NCBI RefSeq assembly: GCF_026261605.1
Contig: NZ_CP102486.1
Coordinates: forward strand, 2,728,001 to 2,792,000
Reading direction: 5' to 3'
DNA from: Dechloromonas sp. A34
GTDB taxonomy: Bacteria; Pseudomonadota; Gammaproteobacteria; Burkholderiales; Rhodocyclaceae
DNA: 64,000 nt
Below the pieces are notes generated by a model. The model saw only the letters and a list, made by a program, of their open reading frames with translations, did not search any database and was not told where the DNA came from. A program made the position numbers and the translations under genes. This document shows positions 1 to 8,876 of the stretch, one piece after another; within the stretch, counting starts at the first letter, position 1, and each line of letters starts with the position of its first letter.

Positions 1-2652
1 GCTGGCGATGACGCATACTGCCGTCTTGCCGGCACCGACTACGTGGAACAGCCCGGTGTTGCCGGACTGCACGATGCGCCACACCGAATCCAACTGGTGC
101 GGATGCAGCACGAAGCAGCGGGAGAATCCCGGCAGCTTCAGGTGCGAGCCATCGAAGCGCCTGGGCCGCGTGGCGTTGAACAGGTCGTTGTAGATCCGGC
201 ACAGCTTCTCGCGGCGTTCGGTATCTTCGAAGGCCCAGACGGCGAACCGCTCCTTGATGAGGCCCAGCTTCTCCCGCGCCGCCAGCGTCTCGTCGGGATT
301 GACGAAATACTTGTCGGTTAGCGGATCGCGGTCGCGCACGGTCGGCACCTGCACATTGAGCGCGCACTGCACGAGCTCGATCGCGTTCATGCGCGAGGTG
401 CCGAACTCCTGGGTCACCTTGACGTTCTGCCGCGCTTCCCACTCGCTGTATTTCACCGACCAGGCGCCGGCTTCGGCCGAGTAGCCCACCTGGCAGTCCT
501 TGAGTTCCAGGACCTGCTGGATGAACGCCTCGACATCGAGGGCCGGAATCCACACCGCGCCCAGGCGCGGCTCGATGGCCGCCGGTGGCAGGTCTTCCGG
601 TTGCACCCGTTCCAGCGCGTCGATGTTGCGCTGGTAGGTACTCCCGGACAGCACCGCCTGCTTGAGCTTCGCTTTCACGTTGCCCGACAGGTAGTCGTCG
701 GCGGTCTTCCACTCCCCGTCGGCCGGGTCGAGGAAAACCTGTCCCGCTCCGGCCAGTGCCTCCAGCACCGCCGCTTCGGGTGCCCCAAGCAGTTCGGCCA
801 TGTAAGCCGGATCGACCCGGCCACGCCACTGGACGGACGCAGCCAGCGCTTCGGCCGGCTCGCCCGCGCTAATCGGTTCGATGACCCGGGTCAGCGTGCG
901 CCGGGTGAACAGCGCAGCCTTACGGGCCGTGTCCGACTCCTCGTCGTAATGCTCCAGCGACAGCAGCAGCGGATAGTCCGGGTCGCGCCGGAACGCCAGC
1001 GCGTTGGCGCGGGTGGACAGGCAGCCATAGCGCGACACAAAGCGCTCGTAGGTTCCATTGAGCATGGCTCGCAGGTGACCCAGGCGAGCGTCGCCCTCAT
1101 CTGCCAACTGCGCGTCGAGCAGGGCCCGGGCGTGGTCGCGGATGGCACACAGGCCGGTGACGCGGGCCCGCTGCGTAGCATTGAGCTGGTCATGGACGTC
1201 GACCATCTCGCTGCCCTCGACCCGATGCACCCGCCCCTGGTGGAGACGGTAGCTGCCGGGACGGGCACCGGCCTCGGCCGGGACCACCACTCGCAGCGGG
1301 GCTGCCTTGTGCGCCACCGGCTGGTAAGCACCAGCAGGCAGCAAAGCGATGCGCTCGGGTAGGGCCGCCTCCAGGTCGCCCTCGAACACGGCGACCGGGA
1401 CTTCCTCGTAGCCATTGCTCTCGCGGCGGATACGGCCAATGCAGAACTGGGGGTGCTCGGCGTACCAGGCGTTGATCTGCAGGTAGCGCTCGTAGCACTG
1501 GGGATGCCGGAGACTGTCGGGCACCGTGCCCAGCTTCAACCAGTTGGCCTCGACCGTCTCGGCCCGCTGCCGCTTGCGCAGGAACAGGATGTCGGTCTGC
1601 ACTTCGGTCGAGGCGATCCCGGCGAAGGTGCCCTTGGGGAGCCGGATGGCACCGAGCAGGTGAGCCTGACTTGCGATGTACTCGCGCACCGCGTCGTATT
1701 GGCCATCCATCGTGTGGCTGCTGGTGATGAAGCACACCAGCCCACCGGGGCGCACCAGGTCGAGGGCACGACCGAAGAAGTAGTTGTGGATGCTGAAGCG
1801 GGCATAGGCCCGGTTGCTCGCGTCGGCGACCTTGTACTTGCCGAAGGGGACGTTGCCGATCACCAGGTCGAACCAGTGGTCGGGCAGCGGGGTTTTCTCG
1901 AACGGGGAAATCCGCACGTCCACGCCGCCGGGCGCGTAGAGCGCCTTGAGGATGCGGCCGGAAACCCGGTCGATCTCGACAGCGGTGGCGCTGCTGCGCT
2001 CGGCCAGATTTCGCGGCATGGCGCCGATAAAGTGGCCGATGCCGGCGGCGGGTTCCAGGATGCGCCCGCCGGTGAAAGCGAAGCGCTCCACCGCCTGCCA
2101 TATCGCGTCGATCACGTGGACCTCGGTGTAGTGGCTGTTGTTGACGGATGCGCGCGCCGATTCGTAGTCCTCGGCGGGAAGCAATTCCTGCAAGCGACGG
2201 GCACGTTCGGCCCAGGTGCTATCTGGGGCTTCGAGATTGAAGCTGGCGGGCAGGCCACCCCAGCCGGTGTAGCGCTGAAGAACTTGGCGATCATCCGCAT
2301 TGGCTGGCCGGCCTTCGGCTTCGATCTGGCGCAGAAGCGTGATGGCTGCCAGATTGGCCTCGAACTTCGCGCTCTGGCCGGTCAGGTGCTCCAGGTCGGC
2401 GCGGGTCAGTTGCGGCCAGAGGATGCGCGGGGCGGCCTCGGTTGCGGTGGCCACCACCCGCCAGTTGGCGCGGACGGTGGCCACAAACTGCTCTTGCTCG
2501 ACGTCGCTGAGGTTCTCGTCGTGGATGACCTCGACAGGCTCGGCGGGCTCGCAAGAAACGGAAAGGCAAACCTGCTCTGCAGGGTGGGGCAGGGCTGGGG
2601 CCGCCGGGTCGAACCCGGGCAGCCACAGGGAAGGCGCGGTAGGACGGGCCAT
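1..2652 (-). CDS. N6-methylase/helicase-like protein of mobile elements (3' end outside window)
   Basis: Very large protein of the strawberry-notch-like methylase/helicase type carried by conjugative elements and large plasmids. The frame is open from ATG at 2652 to the window edge, about 884 residues without a stop. Seen: WGGLPASFN near residue 125; a SAM-binding methyltransferase motif LEPAAGIGHF near 200; GNVPFG near 266, where N6-adenine methylases have NPPY/NPPF; and a helicase Walker A, GAGKTA, near 870 at the very edge. The helicase body therefore lies outside. Members of the family usually exceed 1,500 residues. The opposite-strand frames over this stretch are shadows. Substrate and role are not established; anti-restriction or DNA-processing roles are inferred from its usual company with plasmid genes. 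Confidence 0.85.
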   Translation of the reverse strand, partial: MARPTAPSLWLPGFDPAAPALPHPAEQVCLSVSCEPAEPVEVIHDENLSDVEQEQFVATVRANWRVVATATEAAPRILWPQLTRADLEHLTGQSAKFEANLAAITLLRQIEAEGRPANADDRQVLQRYTGWGGLPASFNLEAPDSTWAERARRLQELLPAEDYESARASVNNSHYTEVHVIDAIWQAVERFAFTGGRILEPAAGIGHFIGAMPRNLAERSSATAVEIDRVSGRILKALYAPGGVDVRISPFEKTPLPDHWFDLVIGNVPFGKYKVADASNRAYARFSIHNYFFGRALDLVRPGGLVCFITSSHTMDGQYDAVREYIASQAHLLGAIRLPKGTFAGIASTEVQTDILFLRKRQRAETVEANWLKLGTVPDSLRHPQCYERYLQINAWYAEHPQFCIGRIRRESNGYEEVPVAVFEGDLEAALPERIALLPAGAYQPVAHKAAPLRVVVPAEAGARPGSYRLHQGRVHRVEGSEMVDVHDQLNATQRARVTGLCAIRDHARALLDAQLADEGDARLGHLRAMLNGTYERFVSRYGCLSTRANALAFRRDPDYPLLLSLEHYDEESDTARKAALFTRRTLTRVIEPISAGEPAEALAASVQWRGRVDPAYMAELLGAPEAAVLEALAGAGQVFLDPADGEWKTADDYLSGNVKAKLKQAVLSGSTYQRNIDALERVQPEDLPPAAIEPRLGAVWIPALDVEAFIQQVLELKDCQVGYSAEAGAWSVKYSEWEARQNVKVTQEFGTSRMNAIELVQCALNVQVPTVRDRDPLTDKYFVNPDETLAAREKLGLIKERFAVWAFEDTERREKLCRIYNDLFNATRPRRFDGSHLKLPGFSRCFVLHPHQLDSVWRIVQSGNTGLFHVVGAGKTAVCVIAS

Positions 2653-3500
2653 CGGTGTGTTCTCCAAGGAATACGGGGAACACAGCGACCCCATCGGGGA
2701 GGCGGGCTCCCCGGGTGGGATGGGCAAGAAAACGGTCGTGGACGACCGGTTGGCAAAGGCCAGACGTACGCGACTGCGCCGGACTTCATGGCGAAACCGG
2801 CAGATCGGGTACGAGGCGGCGAACGCCAAGGGCTTGGAAACCCGCCGACGAGCGTCGGCCGGCGCAGGGCTCAGTTCAGCGTGGTGCGCGGAACCAGGGG
2901 CAGCGATCGAACGCTGCCACAACAAAAATGCGGGTAACGACCGCAACGCCCGAGGCGACTCGGGAGCGCTCGAACGAGCGCGCGTTGGCCGAAGCCAGAT
3001 GCCCTAACAGTGTGCCGTCCGGCGTGCAGCCGTGCGCACCGCTCGGCCATTCGCCTGCGAAATCCCTGGTGGAGCAGGCGGGTTGCGGGTGGCAATCGGT
3101 TGAGCGCCCACGAGTGGTCGGTACTGTACGGGGCTCGGTGCGCATCCGACCGTCACAGATGTGAGACTGAATGCGGAATCCGGTTTCATTGACTGCGCGA
3201 GCCGGTAAGTGCTGACCGAAGCACTGCTCCTAAACCGGCGGTGTGCGGTCAGTGCCGGTCATCCAGCGGCTCGAAGAATCTGAGCTTTAATGGTGCGTAA
3301 GCCATCAGGGACCGTCTAATCAACGCTGCTGGTAATTGGCCTCCTCCTCCTCCTCGGCCTTTGCTGCCGGACAGGAAGCGCCGATTGGGCGGCGGCAGTG
3401 CTCCATTCAGCCGTCACGCGGTGAGCAGGCACCAGGTTGATTAGGTGGGCTGCCCGAAAGAGCTGTCTTTATGCGTTCATGCAGGACCTGACACCCAACA
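2653..3500. other. Intergenic, no gene seen
   Basis: About 850 bases between the divergent start of the methylase/helicase gene and the CadA remnant. Short open frames exist on both strands but none has a plausible start with ribosome site or recognisable protein. The part next to 2652 should hold the promoter of the minus-strand gene; I could not place it with confidence. Confidence 0.5.
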
Positions 3501-3510
3501 TTCCCGCATG

Positions 3511-3654
3511 CCGTGCTTGGCAGAACATCTCCTTGGCGCTGGGCATCAAAGTTGTATTTCTGGGATTGGGCCTGTTCGGTAGCGCAACCATGTGGATGGC
3601 TGCGTTTGCCGACATGGGGGCCAACCTGCTGGTCGTCGCCAACGGGTCTGCGGA
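3511..3654 (+). pseudogene. CadA/ZntA-type P-type ATPase, C-terminal remnant
   Basis: A short frame reads WQNISLALGIK, then a hydrophobic helix and FADMGANLLVVANG. This is the last membrane helix and end of Zn/Cd/Pb-translocating P1B ATPases (CadA, ZntA). The rest of the roughly 700-residue protein is absent upstream, and the sequence departs from the family after ANG, so this is a relic. An IS1595-type element lies 30 bases further on. It sits at the edge of the metal-resistance block and suggests that block was once larger. Confidence 0.7.
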
Positions 3655-3676
3655 TGTTGCGAACCTCCGCGCCACA

Positions 3677-3684
3677 AACCAAAG
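3677..3684. repeat. 8-bp target-site duplication, left copy (AACCAAAG)
   Basis: AACCAAAG stands immediately before the left inverted repeat of the IS1595-type element and again immediately after its right end at 4738-4745. An 8-bp duplication is usual for this family. Confidence 0.85.
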
Positions 3685-4737
3685 CCTGATTAGCAACAAT
3701 CGTCAGCCAGTCTCACGTGTTGAGAGTGAGCATCCGTAGAGTGATTGCCATCAGACTACGAGAGTAGCCATCATGGCGATGAATCGAATCCAATTTCAAC
3801 CGGGGCTGTCGATGCCGGAATTTCTCAAAGACCACGGTACCGAGACGCAATGCGAACAAGCGCTCGAAGCGGTACGCTGGCCGGAAGGGTTTCGCTGCCC
3901 GCGGTGCGCAGGTACGGGGCACTATGCGCTGCGCGATGGCCTGCGCAAGGTCTTTCAGTGCAGCGCCTGCCGTCACCAGACCGCTGATTGCCGGAACGGT
4001 ATTTCAGGGCACCAAGCTGCCCCTGAGTACTTGGTTCCTGGCGATCAACCTGATCAGCCAAAGCCAAGACCGGCCTGTCGGCGCTGGCCTTGAGGCGCCA
4101 ATTGAGCGTGAGTTACCCCACGGCCTGGCTGATTCAGCACAAACTGATGCAGGCCATGGCCGACCGGGAGGCGCGCTATGCGCTGGAAGGCAAAGTCCAG
4201 GTCGATGATGATGCCTATCTGGGTGGCGAGCGCACTGGTGGCAAGGTCGGGCGCGGTTCCTAGAACAAGGTCGCCTTTGTCGCCGCCGTCTCCCTGACGG
4301 ATGAGGATCGTCCGCTGTGGGTACGTGCGACTCACACCGGTGCCGGGTTTTACCCTCAAGGCAGTGGCTGCCTGGGCCAAGGAGCACCTGGCCTCGGGAA
4401 GTACGGTGTTCTCCGATGGCTTGGCCTGCTTTGCAGCGGTCACCGAGGCCGGCTGCACGCATCACCCGACAGTCATGGCTGGATGCAAGCCGAGGGAGGT
4501 CCCCGAGTTCAAGTGGATCAACACAGTGCTCGGCAATCTCAAGACCAGTTTGTCGGGTTGCTACCATGCTTTCGACTTTCAAAAGTACGCGGCGCGCTAC
4601 TTGGCTGCCTTCTGCTACCGTTTCAATCGGCGGTTCGAGCTGCGTACGCTTCACCAGCGTCTTCTGGTCGCCGCGGCCACTTCCGCACCCTAGCCGCTTC
4701 GCTTGATCCGGTTGGCTGACGTTCATTGCTAATCAGG
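3685..4737 (+). mobile_element. IS1595-family insertion sequence (decayed), 1,053 bp
   Basis: The ends are imperfect inverted repeats: left CCTGATTAGCAACAATCGTC, right (reverse complement) CCTGATTAGCAATGAACGTC, both followed by AGCC. Perfect 8-bp direct repeats flank the element. Length, duplication size and transposase type agree with IS1595 (ISXO2-like). The transposase has several frameshifts and a stop, so this copy cannot move by itself. Confidence 0.85.
3773..4693 (+). pseudogene. IS1595 (ISXO2-like) transposase, frameshifted
   Basis: The start frame (3773) gives an N-terminal zinc-ribbon domain with FRCPRCAGTGHY and FQCSACRHQT (two CxxC pairs), typical of ISXO2-like transposases. It then shifts frame near 3985 (IAGTVFQGTKLPLSTWF) and again near 4060 (YPTAWLIQHKLMQAM, then VDDAYLGGE, part of the catalytic core). 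A TAG stop occurs near 4261. The C-terminal part resumes at 4301-4693 with FSDGLACFAAV and a final FNRRFELR. The breaks are not all in G runs, so this reads as genuine decay. Confidence 0.85.
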
Positions 4738-4745
4738 AACCAAAG
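4738..4745. repeat. 8-bp target-site duplication, right copy (AACCAAAG)
   Basis: Exact copy of 3677-3684 directly after the right end of the IS1595-type element. Together they fix both element boundaries. Confidence 0.85.
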
Positions 4746-4791
4746 ATTGAAGACCCGTTGTTGGTCGGCATCGGCAAAAGCAGTGGGGCCG

Positions 4792-6122
4792 TCAGCAAGC
4801 CAGTCGTACGCCTATTTCGGTCTCGCCATGGGCCGATTTTGCGAAAGCCTCCCCGTCATGCATCCGGGCAATCGCGCTAACGATGGCGAGCCCCAGCCCA
4901 TGATTCTGGTGGCCATGGCTACGCGAGGCATCTACGCGGAAAAAGCGATCGAAGATATGAGGCAGGCTCTCAGTGGAAATCGGTTCCCCTTGATTGATCA
5001 CTGAGAGCTTGATGTGTCCACGAGTTTCCGCGGCGATACGAATCACGATTGAACTTCCGCGCTCGGCATGCCGAGCCGCATTACTCAGCAGATTGGACAG
5101 GACGCGCCGGAGTAGTGCCGCGTCGAGCAGGACCGATGCATCGCCTTCGATAGACCATTGAAGGTCGGATTCGATCAGCACCGCTTCGTAGTAGTCGGCC
5201 ACTTCGGCGCAGAGCTGGGCAAGGCTTTGAACAGGCATTCTCCGGGCTTTAGCACCACGGTCGGCTTGTGACAGGAACAGCATGTCGGTGACGATGCCCG
5301 ACAGCCTGTTCATTTCTTCGAGATTCGAACCGATGCAATCGCGTAGGCGTTCGTCCTTGTCGTTACTACGCAAGGCCAACTCGCTGCTGGCGATGATGTT
5401 CGCCAGTGGGGTTCTCAATTCGTGCGCCACATCGGCATTAAACCCTTCGAGCTGCTGATAGGCCTTTTCCAGTCGATTCAGCAAATCGTTGAACTGATCG
5501 ACGAGAACTTGCAACTCGGCTGGAATCCCTTCTGTATCCAGGCGCTTGTCGAGAGAAAGGATCGCGAGACTGCGCGTTTGCTGAGCCAGCGTCCGAATGG
5601 GGGCCAGTCCGAAATAAACGATCAGGTAGCCGCCCAGGGTGATTGCGGCACTCCCGATCAACGCAGCCCCCAGAGGATGGCTGCGAGGCGATCCAGAATC
5701 GCTTCATCGGGCGCAGTCTCAAGTGCCAATTCGGCAACGGCAAAATCTGTCCTCTGTGCTTCATCGGGGAGCGCAAACGAATAAAAACGAGCTTTTGACG
5801 GCCACGCGCTCGGCGTCGAGATGAAGCGAGTCTCACCCAGCCGATCGATCAACTTGAGATGCGAGTCCCGATTGATTTTCAGAAGATCTTCCAGGTCATG
5901 CTCAAGCGACCCCGGTTGCAGGTGTGCCGGTGTTTCTTCAAACAGGTGCTGAATTGCCGTACTGAGCTTTTTAAGACGCAGGTCCTGTTGTGTTTCAAGG
6001 TTGGCCTTGACCGAGAAAAAGACTCCAAGGCACAAACATCCGAGGACACCCAAACTCAGCGAAGCGAGCCAGCGTATGAGGCGACCGCTCAGCGTCGGAT
6101 TGATCATCCTTCCGAGTCTCAT
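4792..6122 (-). CDS. Heavy-metal sensor histidine kinase, split by a frameshift
   Basis: CusS/CopS/IrlS-type membrane kinase. The N-terminal part (6122 to about 5671) has a membrane helix near residues 20-40 and a periplasmic sensor region, and ends in a stop at 5658. The next frame (from about 5671 to 4792) carries the second membrane helix, HAMP linker, H-box FNADVAHELRTP with the phosphorylated His, N-box LSNLLSNAARHAE and G-box NHGLGLAIV. The break falls in a run of five C on the plus strand (5667-5671). One more base gives ILWGAALIGSAAI and a continuous protein of about 443 residues. It overlaps the regulator gene by 4 bases. Metal (Cu/Ag or Zn/Cd/Co) is inferred only from context. Either a recent pseudogene or a sequence error. 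Confidence 0.85.
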
Positions 6123-6802
6123 TCGCGCAGTTCGAGGACATAACCCATGCCGCGCACGGTATGCAGCAATTGCGTCTCGAAGGGCGTATCCATTTTGGCG
6201 CGAAGTCGCTTGATTGAAACTTCTACTACATTGGTATTGCTATCGAAGTTCATATCCCAAACCTGCTCGGCAATCTCAGTGCGCGATAGCACCTCGCCTT
6301 GTTTCCTGAGAAACAGAGAAAGCAGCAGGAACTCCTTGGCACTCAGATCGACGCGCTGACCGTTCCTGGAGACCTTGCGGCGAGCCAGGTCCATTTCAAG
6401 ATCATGCAATACAAGACGGTTCGATGGGGCTTCCGGTTGCAGCGGCGCCGACCGGCGCAGCAGACCCTGGATTCGAGCGATCAGCTCAGAAAAGGCAAAC
6501 GGCTTGACCAGATAATCGTCGGCGCCGGTCTGCAAACCGTTAACCCGGTCCTCCACTTTGCCCAGCGCTGTCAGCATCAAGACCGGTGTTTGTTTCTTGG
6601 TGCGCAAGGCGGCCAACAAGGAGAGCCCGTCCATGCCGGGCAGCATGGCGTCGAGGATGATGGCCGCGTAGTCGAACTCCAGACTCATGTGGAGTCCAGT
6701 GACGCCGTCGTGGGCAAGGTCAACGACGAAGCCTGCGGTACCCAATCCCTTTTGCAGGTACTGGGCAAGCTTTTGCTCATCTTCGACAACCAATAGTTTC
6801 AT
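6119..6802 (-). CDS. OmpR/PhoB-family response regulator (CusR/CopR-like)
   Basis: Transcriptional regulator of 227 residues. The receiver domain (about 1-115) has acidic residues VVEDE near 5-9, the phospho-acceptor Asp51 in LDAMLPGMDG, and the conserved Lys in DDYLVKPF. The winged-helix DNA-binding domain (about 128-225) has VSIKRLRAKMD and HTVRGMGYVL. It precedes the sensor kinase in one operon, with a 4-base overlap. It is divergent from the small periplasmic gene at 6948, and the 145-base region between them probably carries its operator. It likely activates metal-efflux genes here. Confidence 0.9.
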   Translation of the reverse strand: MKLLVVEDEQKLAQYLQKGLGTAGFVVDLAHDGVTGLHMSLEFDYAAIILDAMLPGMDGLSLLAALRTKKQTPVLMLTALGKVEDRVNGLQTGADDYLVKPFAFSELIARIQGLLRRSAPLQPEAPSNRLVLHDLEMDLARRKVSRNGQRVDLSAKEFLLLSLFLRKQGEVLSRTEIAEQVWDMNFDSNTNVVEVSIKRLRAKMDTPFETQLLHTVRGMGYVLELRE

Positions 6803-6804
6803 TT

Positions 6805-6904
6805 CTTCACGAATCGAAAGATGTCAATTTTGTAAACTTCCTGTTGGCGTTCTGTCACTGCTGATTTTTTATAGTTCATCCATGCCGTTCAGTTGTTCGG
6901 CATG
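6805..6904. promoter_or_regulatory. Divergent regulatory region of the two-component operon
   Basis: AT-rich 145-base gap between the divergent regulator gene and the small periplasmic gene. A quasi-palindrome around 6819-6835 (TGTCAATTTTGTAAA) resembles the AT-rich boxes bound by CopR/CusR-type regulators. A separate hairpin CATGCCG/CGGCATG spans 6881-6904. Assignment to the neighbouring regulator is inference. Confidence 0.4.
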
Positions 6905-6947
6905 CCCTAAACCCGATGAACCGAAACATCAATGAAGGAATTTCATC

Positions 6948-7325
6948 ATGAACGTCAAACAAGCCCTTTCCATTCCCGTTCTCTGTGCTGGATTGGCCCT
7001 ATCAGGGCAGGTGTTGGCCGAGTCGGTCATGCACAGCACGCCGGAGGGTCCGACAAAATTCTACCCGACGCACGATTCGAGCAGCAAATCCGCCCAGCAG
7101 GTGCAACAGGAACTCGATAACTTCAAACGCAACCCGGTTAGCGCTGACGGCCAGTATCGCTATGTTGGCGGTGACCAGGGCTGGGTGCTAATTCCGCACG
7201 AATATGCCTATCGTGATGGGAAATGGCAACACGTCGACAAACTCCAGCACAACACGCCTGCGCCATCCATGGTGATGACCCCGGAAGAAAAGAAGCAGCG
7301 CGAGGCGTTGTACCAGGGCGGTTAA
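6948..7325 (+). CDS. Small secreted protein, metal-block associated
   Basis: Protein of 125 residues with a clear signal peptide: Lys-containing start, hydrophobic core, cleavage near GQVLA-ES at about residue 25. The mature part is hydrophilic, with QVQQELDNFKRNP and a C-terminal EEKKQREALYQGG. There are few Cys or His, so it is not an obvious metal chaperone. AAGGAATTTCATC precedes the ATG. Divergent position next to the CusR-like gene suggests induction by that regulator. I recognise it only as a hypothetical periplasmic protein seen near metal two-component systems. Confidence 0.65.
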   Translation: MNVKQALSIPVLCAGLALSGQVLAESVMHSTPEGPTKFYPTHDSSSKSAQQVQQELDNFKRNPVSADGQYRYVGGDQGWVLIPHEYAYRDGKWQHVDKLQHNTPAPSMVMTPEEKKQREALYQGG

Positions 7326-7356
7326 TGATACGCCAAGGAAGGATGTGTCGTCCATT

Positions 7357-7389
7357 GGATGATGACCAGGGAAACGCTGGTCATCATCC
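7357..7389 (+). terminator. Perfect 13-bp hairpin after the small periplasmic gene
   Basis: GGATGATGACCAG, a 7-base loop, then CTGGTCATCATCC. It stands 32 bases after the stop of the gene at 6948-7325. No T run follows, so it may be a terminator without a U tract or an mRNA-end stabiliser. Confidence 0.5.
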
Positions 7390-7462
7390 GGTCGCCTTAC
7401 AATTCAATCCCCTCCGGAGACTTGGTTTTTGAACACACTTCTGTTCTGTTACTATTCACCTC

Positions 7463-7777
7463 ATGCGTCGCTGGCTATCCATTTTCCTGGTGATTGTCTT
7501 GCCGCTCCAGATTTCCTGGGCGCTGGCAGCGACCTATTGCCAGCACGAAACGGGATCGGCACAGCGCTTCGGTCATCACGACCACAAGCACGACGCTGAA
7601 GATAACGAGAAACTGGCCAAAGCTTCTCCTGCCGACGTGGACAATGATTGTGCTGTCTGTCATGCAGGCTCTATTGCCGCATTGACCGCCTTCTGCAGTT
7701 CGCTGCCCGAGATCGGGGTAGTTGCTGATCATTTTCAGACAGTCCCGTTTCTGAATTCCCTGGTTGCTGCGGCCTGA
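7463..7777 (+). CDS. CzcI-like small periplasmic protein (copy 1)
   Basis: Protein of 104 residues. A signal peptide (residues 1-22, MRRWLSIFLVIVLPLQISWA) leads to YCQHE, a His-rich stretch HHDHKHD and DNDCAVCH. The LPLQxSWA end of the signal, the YCQHE motif and the HH-rich loop followed by a DCxxCH site match the CzcI family encoded upstream of czcCBA operons, thought to modulate induction of the pump. A paralogue follows at 8407-8757. The His/Cys residues make periplasmic Zn/Cd/Co binding likely. Symbol withheld because two copies exist. Confidence 0.75.
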   Translation: MRRWLSIFLVIVLPLQISWALAATYCQHETGSAQRFGHHDHKHDAEDNEKLAKASPADVDNDCAVCHAGSIAALTAFCSSLPEIGVVADHFQTVPFLNSLVAAA

Positions 7778-8406
7778 GCCGCGCGCTGTGCCATTCCTGC
7801 TTGCCGGATGGTGCCCCGCCGATTCCCCAACGTGTATTTCATCACTGGAGAATCGGATGTGCCCAAGAAATTTAGCTGCCACGTTGCTGCTCCGAACCTG
7901 TTCGGATTCACGGTGTTTGCCAGCACCAACCTCTCGGCGCAGATGCAAGACGCGCTGTCCGCAACAACGTTTGCTCCTGCGCTCGCCAAGGCAGACTGCT
8001 GATAAAGCCTCCAAGCGATTGGGGGCTTTAATTTTTTATAATATCGGCATGCTCAAGCCTGCCTATCCTGCCCAAACGGAACTGGAGATGGTGACGTTGG
8101 AGAAACTGGTAATCGGCGCCCGGGCCGCAGGTGTTTGTTTGATACTGAAGCGCAAAGGAGAAATGAAATGAAAAACACGATCTTGGCAGCTATATTGTCT
8201 ACCGTTGTGCTCTTGATGCAGCGCCAGCAGTGGATGTGGCAGCAGCCGCAATCGCGATAAGCCGCCTGCAGGGCGCGCTGAACATTAAGACCGCCGCGAG
8301 CCTGATCGTCGTTCTCGACGGCCTGCCGCCGCGTGTAGAGTATGGCGCTAATTTGCCGAATGCCCTCCGATTGCGCGATAACCCTGTTGCGATTACACTG
8401 CTAACC
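7778..8406 (+). other. Gap between two CzcI-like genes with truncated reading frames
   Basis: No complete gene is evident. A frame at 7856-8002 (ending FAPALAKADC) has no recognisable fold. At 8168 a good ribosome site (AAAGGAGAA) precedes ATG and a signal-peptide-like start, MKNTILAAILSTVVLL, which runs into a stop at 8260. In the next frame a hydrophobic stretch follows (VDVAAAAIAISRLQ). This looks like a secreted-protein gene broken near 8220. Confidence 0.4.
8004..8038 (+). terminator. Rho-independent terminator
   Basis: AAAGCCTCC, an 8-base loop, then GGGGGCTTT, followed by AATTTTTT. The 9-bp stem has one G-T wobble and a T-rich tail. It ends the transcript of the first CzcI-like gene region. 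Confidence 0.75.
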
Positions 8407-8757
8407 GTGACCAAACAGCTTTTGTTCATCCTCTTGATGCTGATACTGCCGCTCCAGTCTGTCTGGGCGGCGGCAAGCGCCTATTGCCAGCATGAACAGG
8501 GCACCGCCATGCATCATTTCGGCCATCACGCGCACCAGCATCAGACGACGGACAAGTACAAGTCGGGTGGCGGACCGCAGGCCACCTTACATGCGGACTG
8601 CGCCTTTTGCCATCTCGGTTTCGTGGGGGTTCTCACGTCCTCGCTCGACGTACCCCGGCCTACCCCGGCATCCCCGGCAGTCTCGCCAGAAATCAGCTTC
8701 CTCCCCTCCATCTTCCTCGAAGGCCCCGAGCGGCCCAAGTGGGCTTCCGCCGTCTGA
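8407..8757 (+). CDS. CzcI-like small periplasmic protein (copy 2)
   Basis: Starting at GTG 8407, the protein has 116 residues with signal peptide MTKQLLFILLMLILPLQSVW and the motifs YCQHE, HHFGHHAHQHQ and DCAFCHLG. It is clearly paralogous to the protein at 7463-7777. The open frame extends further upstream, but only the GTG start puts the signal peptide at the N-terminus. It lies 119 bases before czcC, the usual CzcI position. Role in tuning Czc expression is known for the family and inferred here. Confidence 0.75.
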   Translation: MTKQLLFILLMLILPLQSVWAAASAYCQHEQGTAMHHFGHHAHQHQTTDKYKSGGGPQATLHADCAFCHLGFVGVLTSSLDVPRPTPASPAVSPEISFLPSIFLEGPERPKWASAV

Positions 8758-8876
8758 CCCGGCGGGACGCCCTTAATCTCTAGCTTCCCCTTTGCGGCTT
8801 GACCTGCACCTGCAGGCACGCATGCGTTCCATCGGATTTCTCCCCCCGATCCATCAAATGGAGATTTCGACGCGAT

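Noticed and set aside
601..2937. Long plus-strand open frames (253 and 494 codons) over the left end
   Set aside because: They lie antisense to the methylase/helicase frame, which has clear motifs; composition (Gly/Arg/Val-rich, no domains) marks them as shadows of GC-rich coding DNA.
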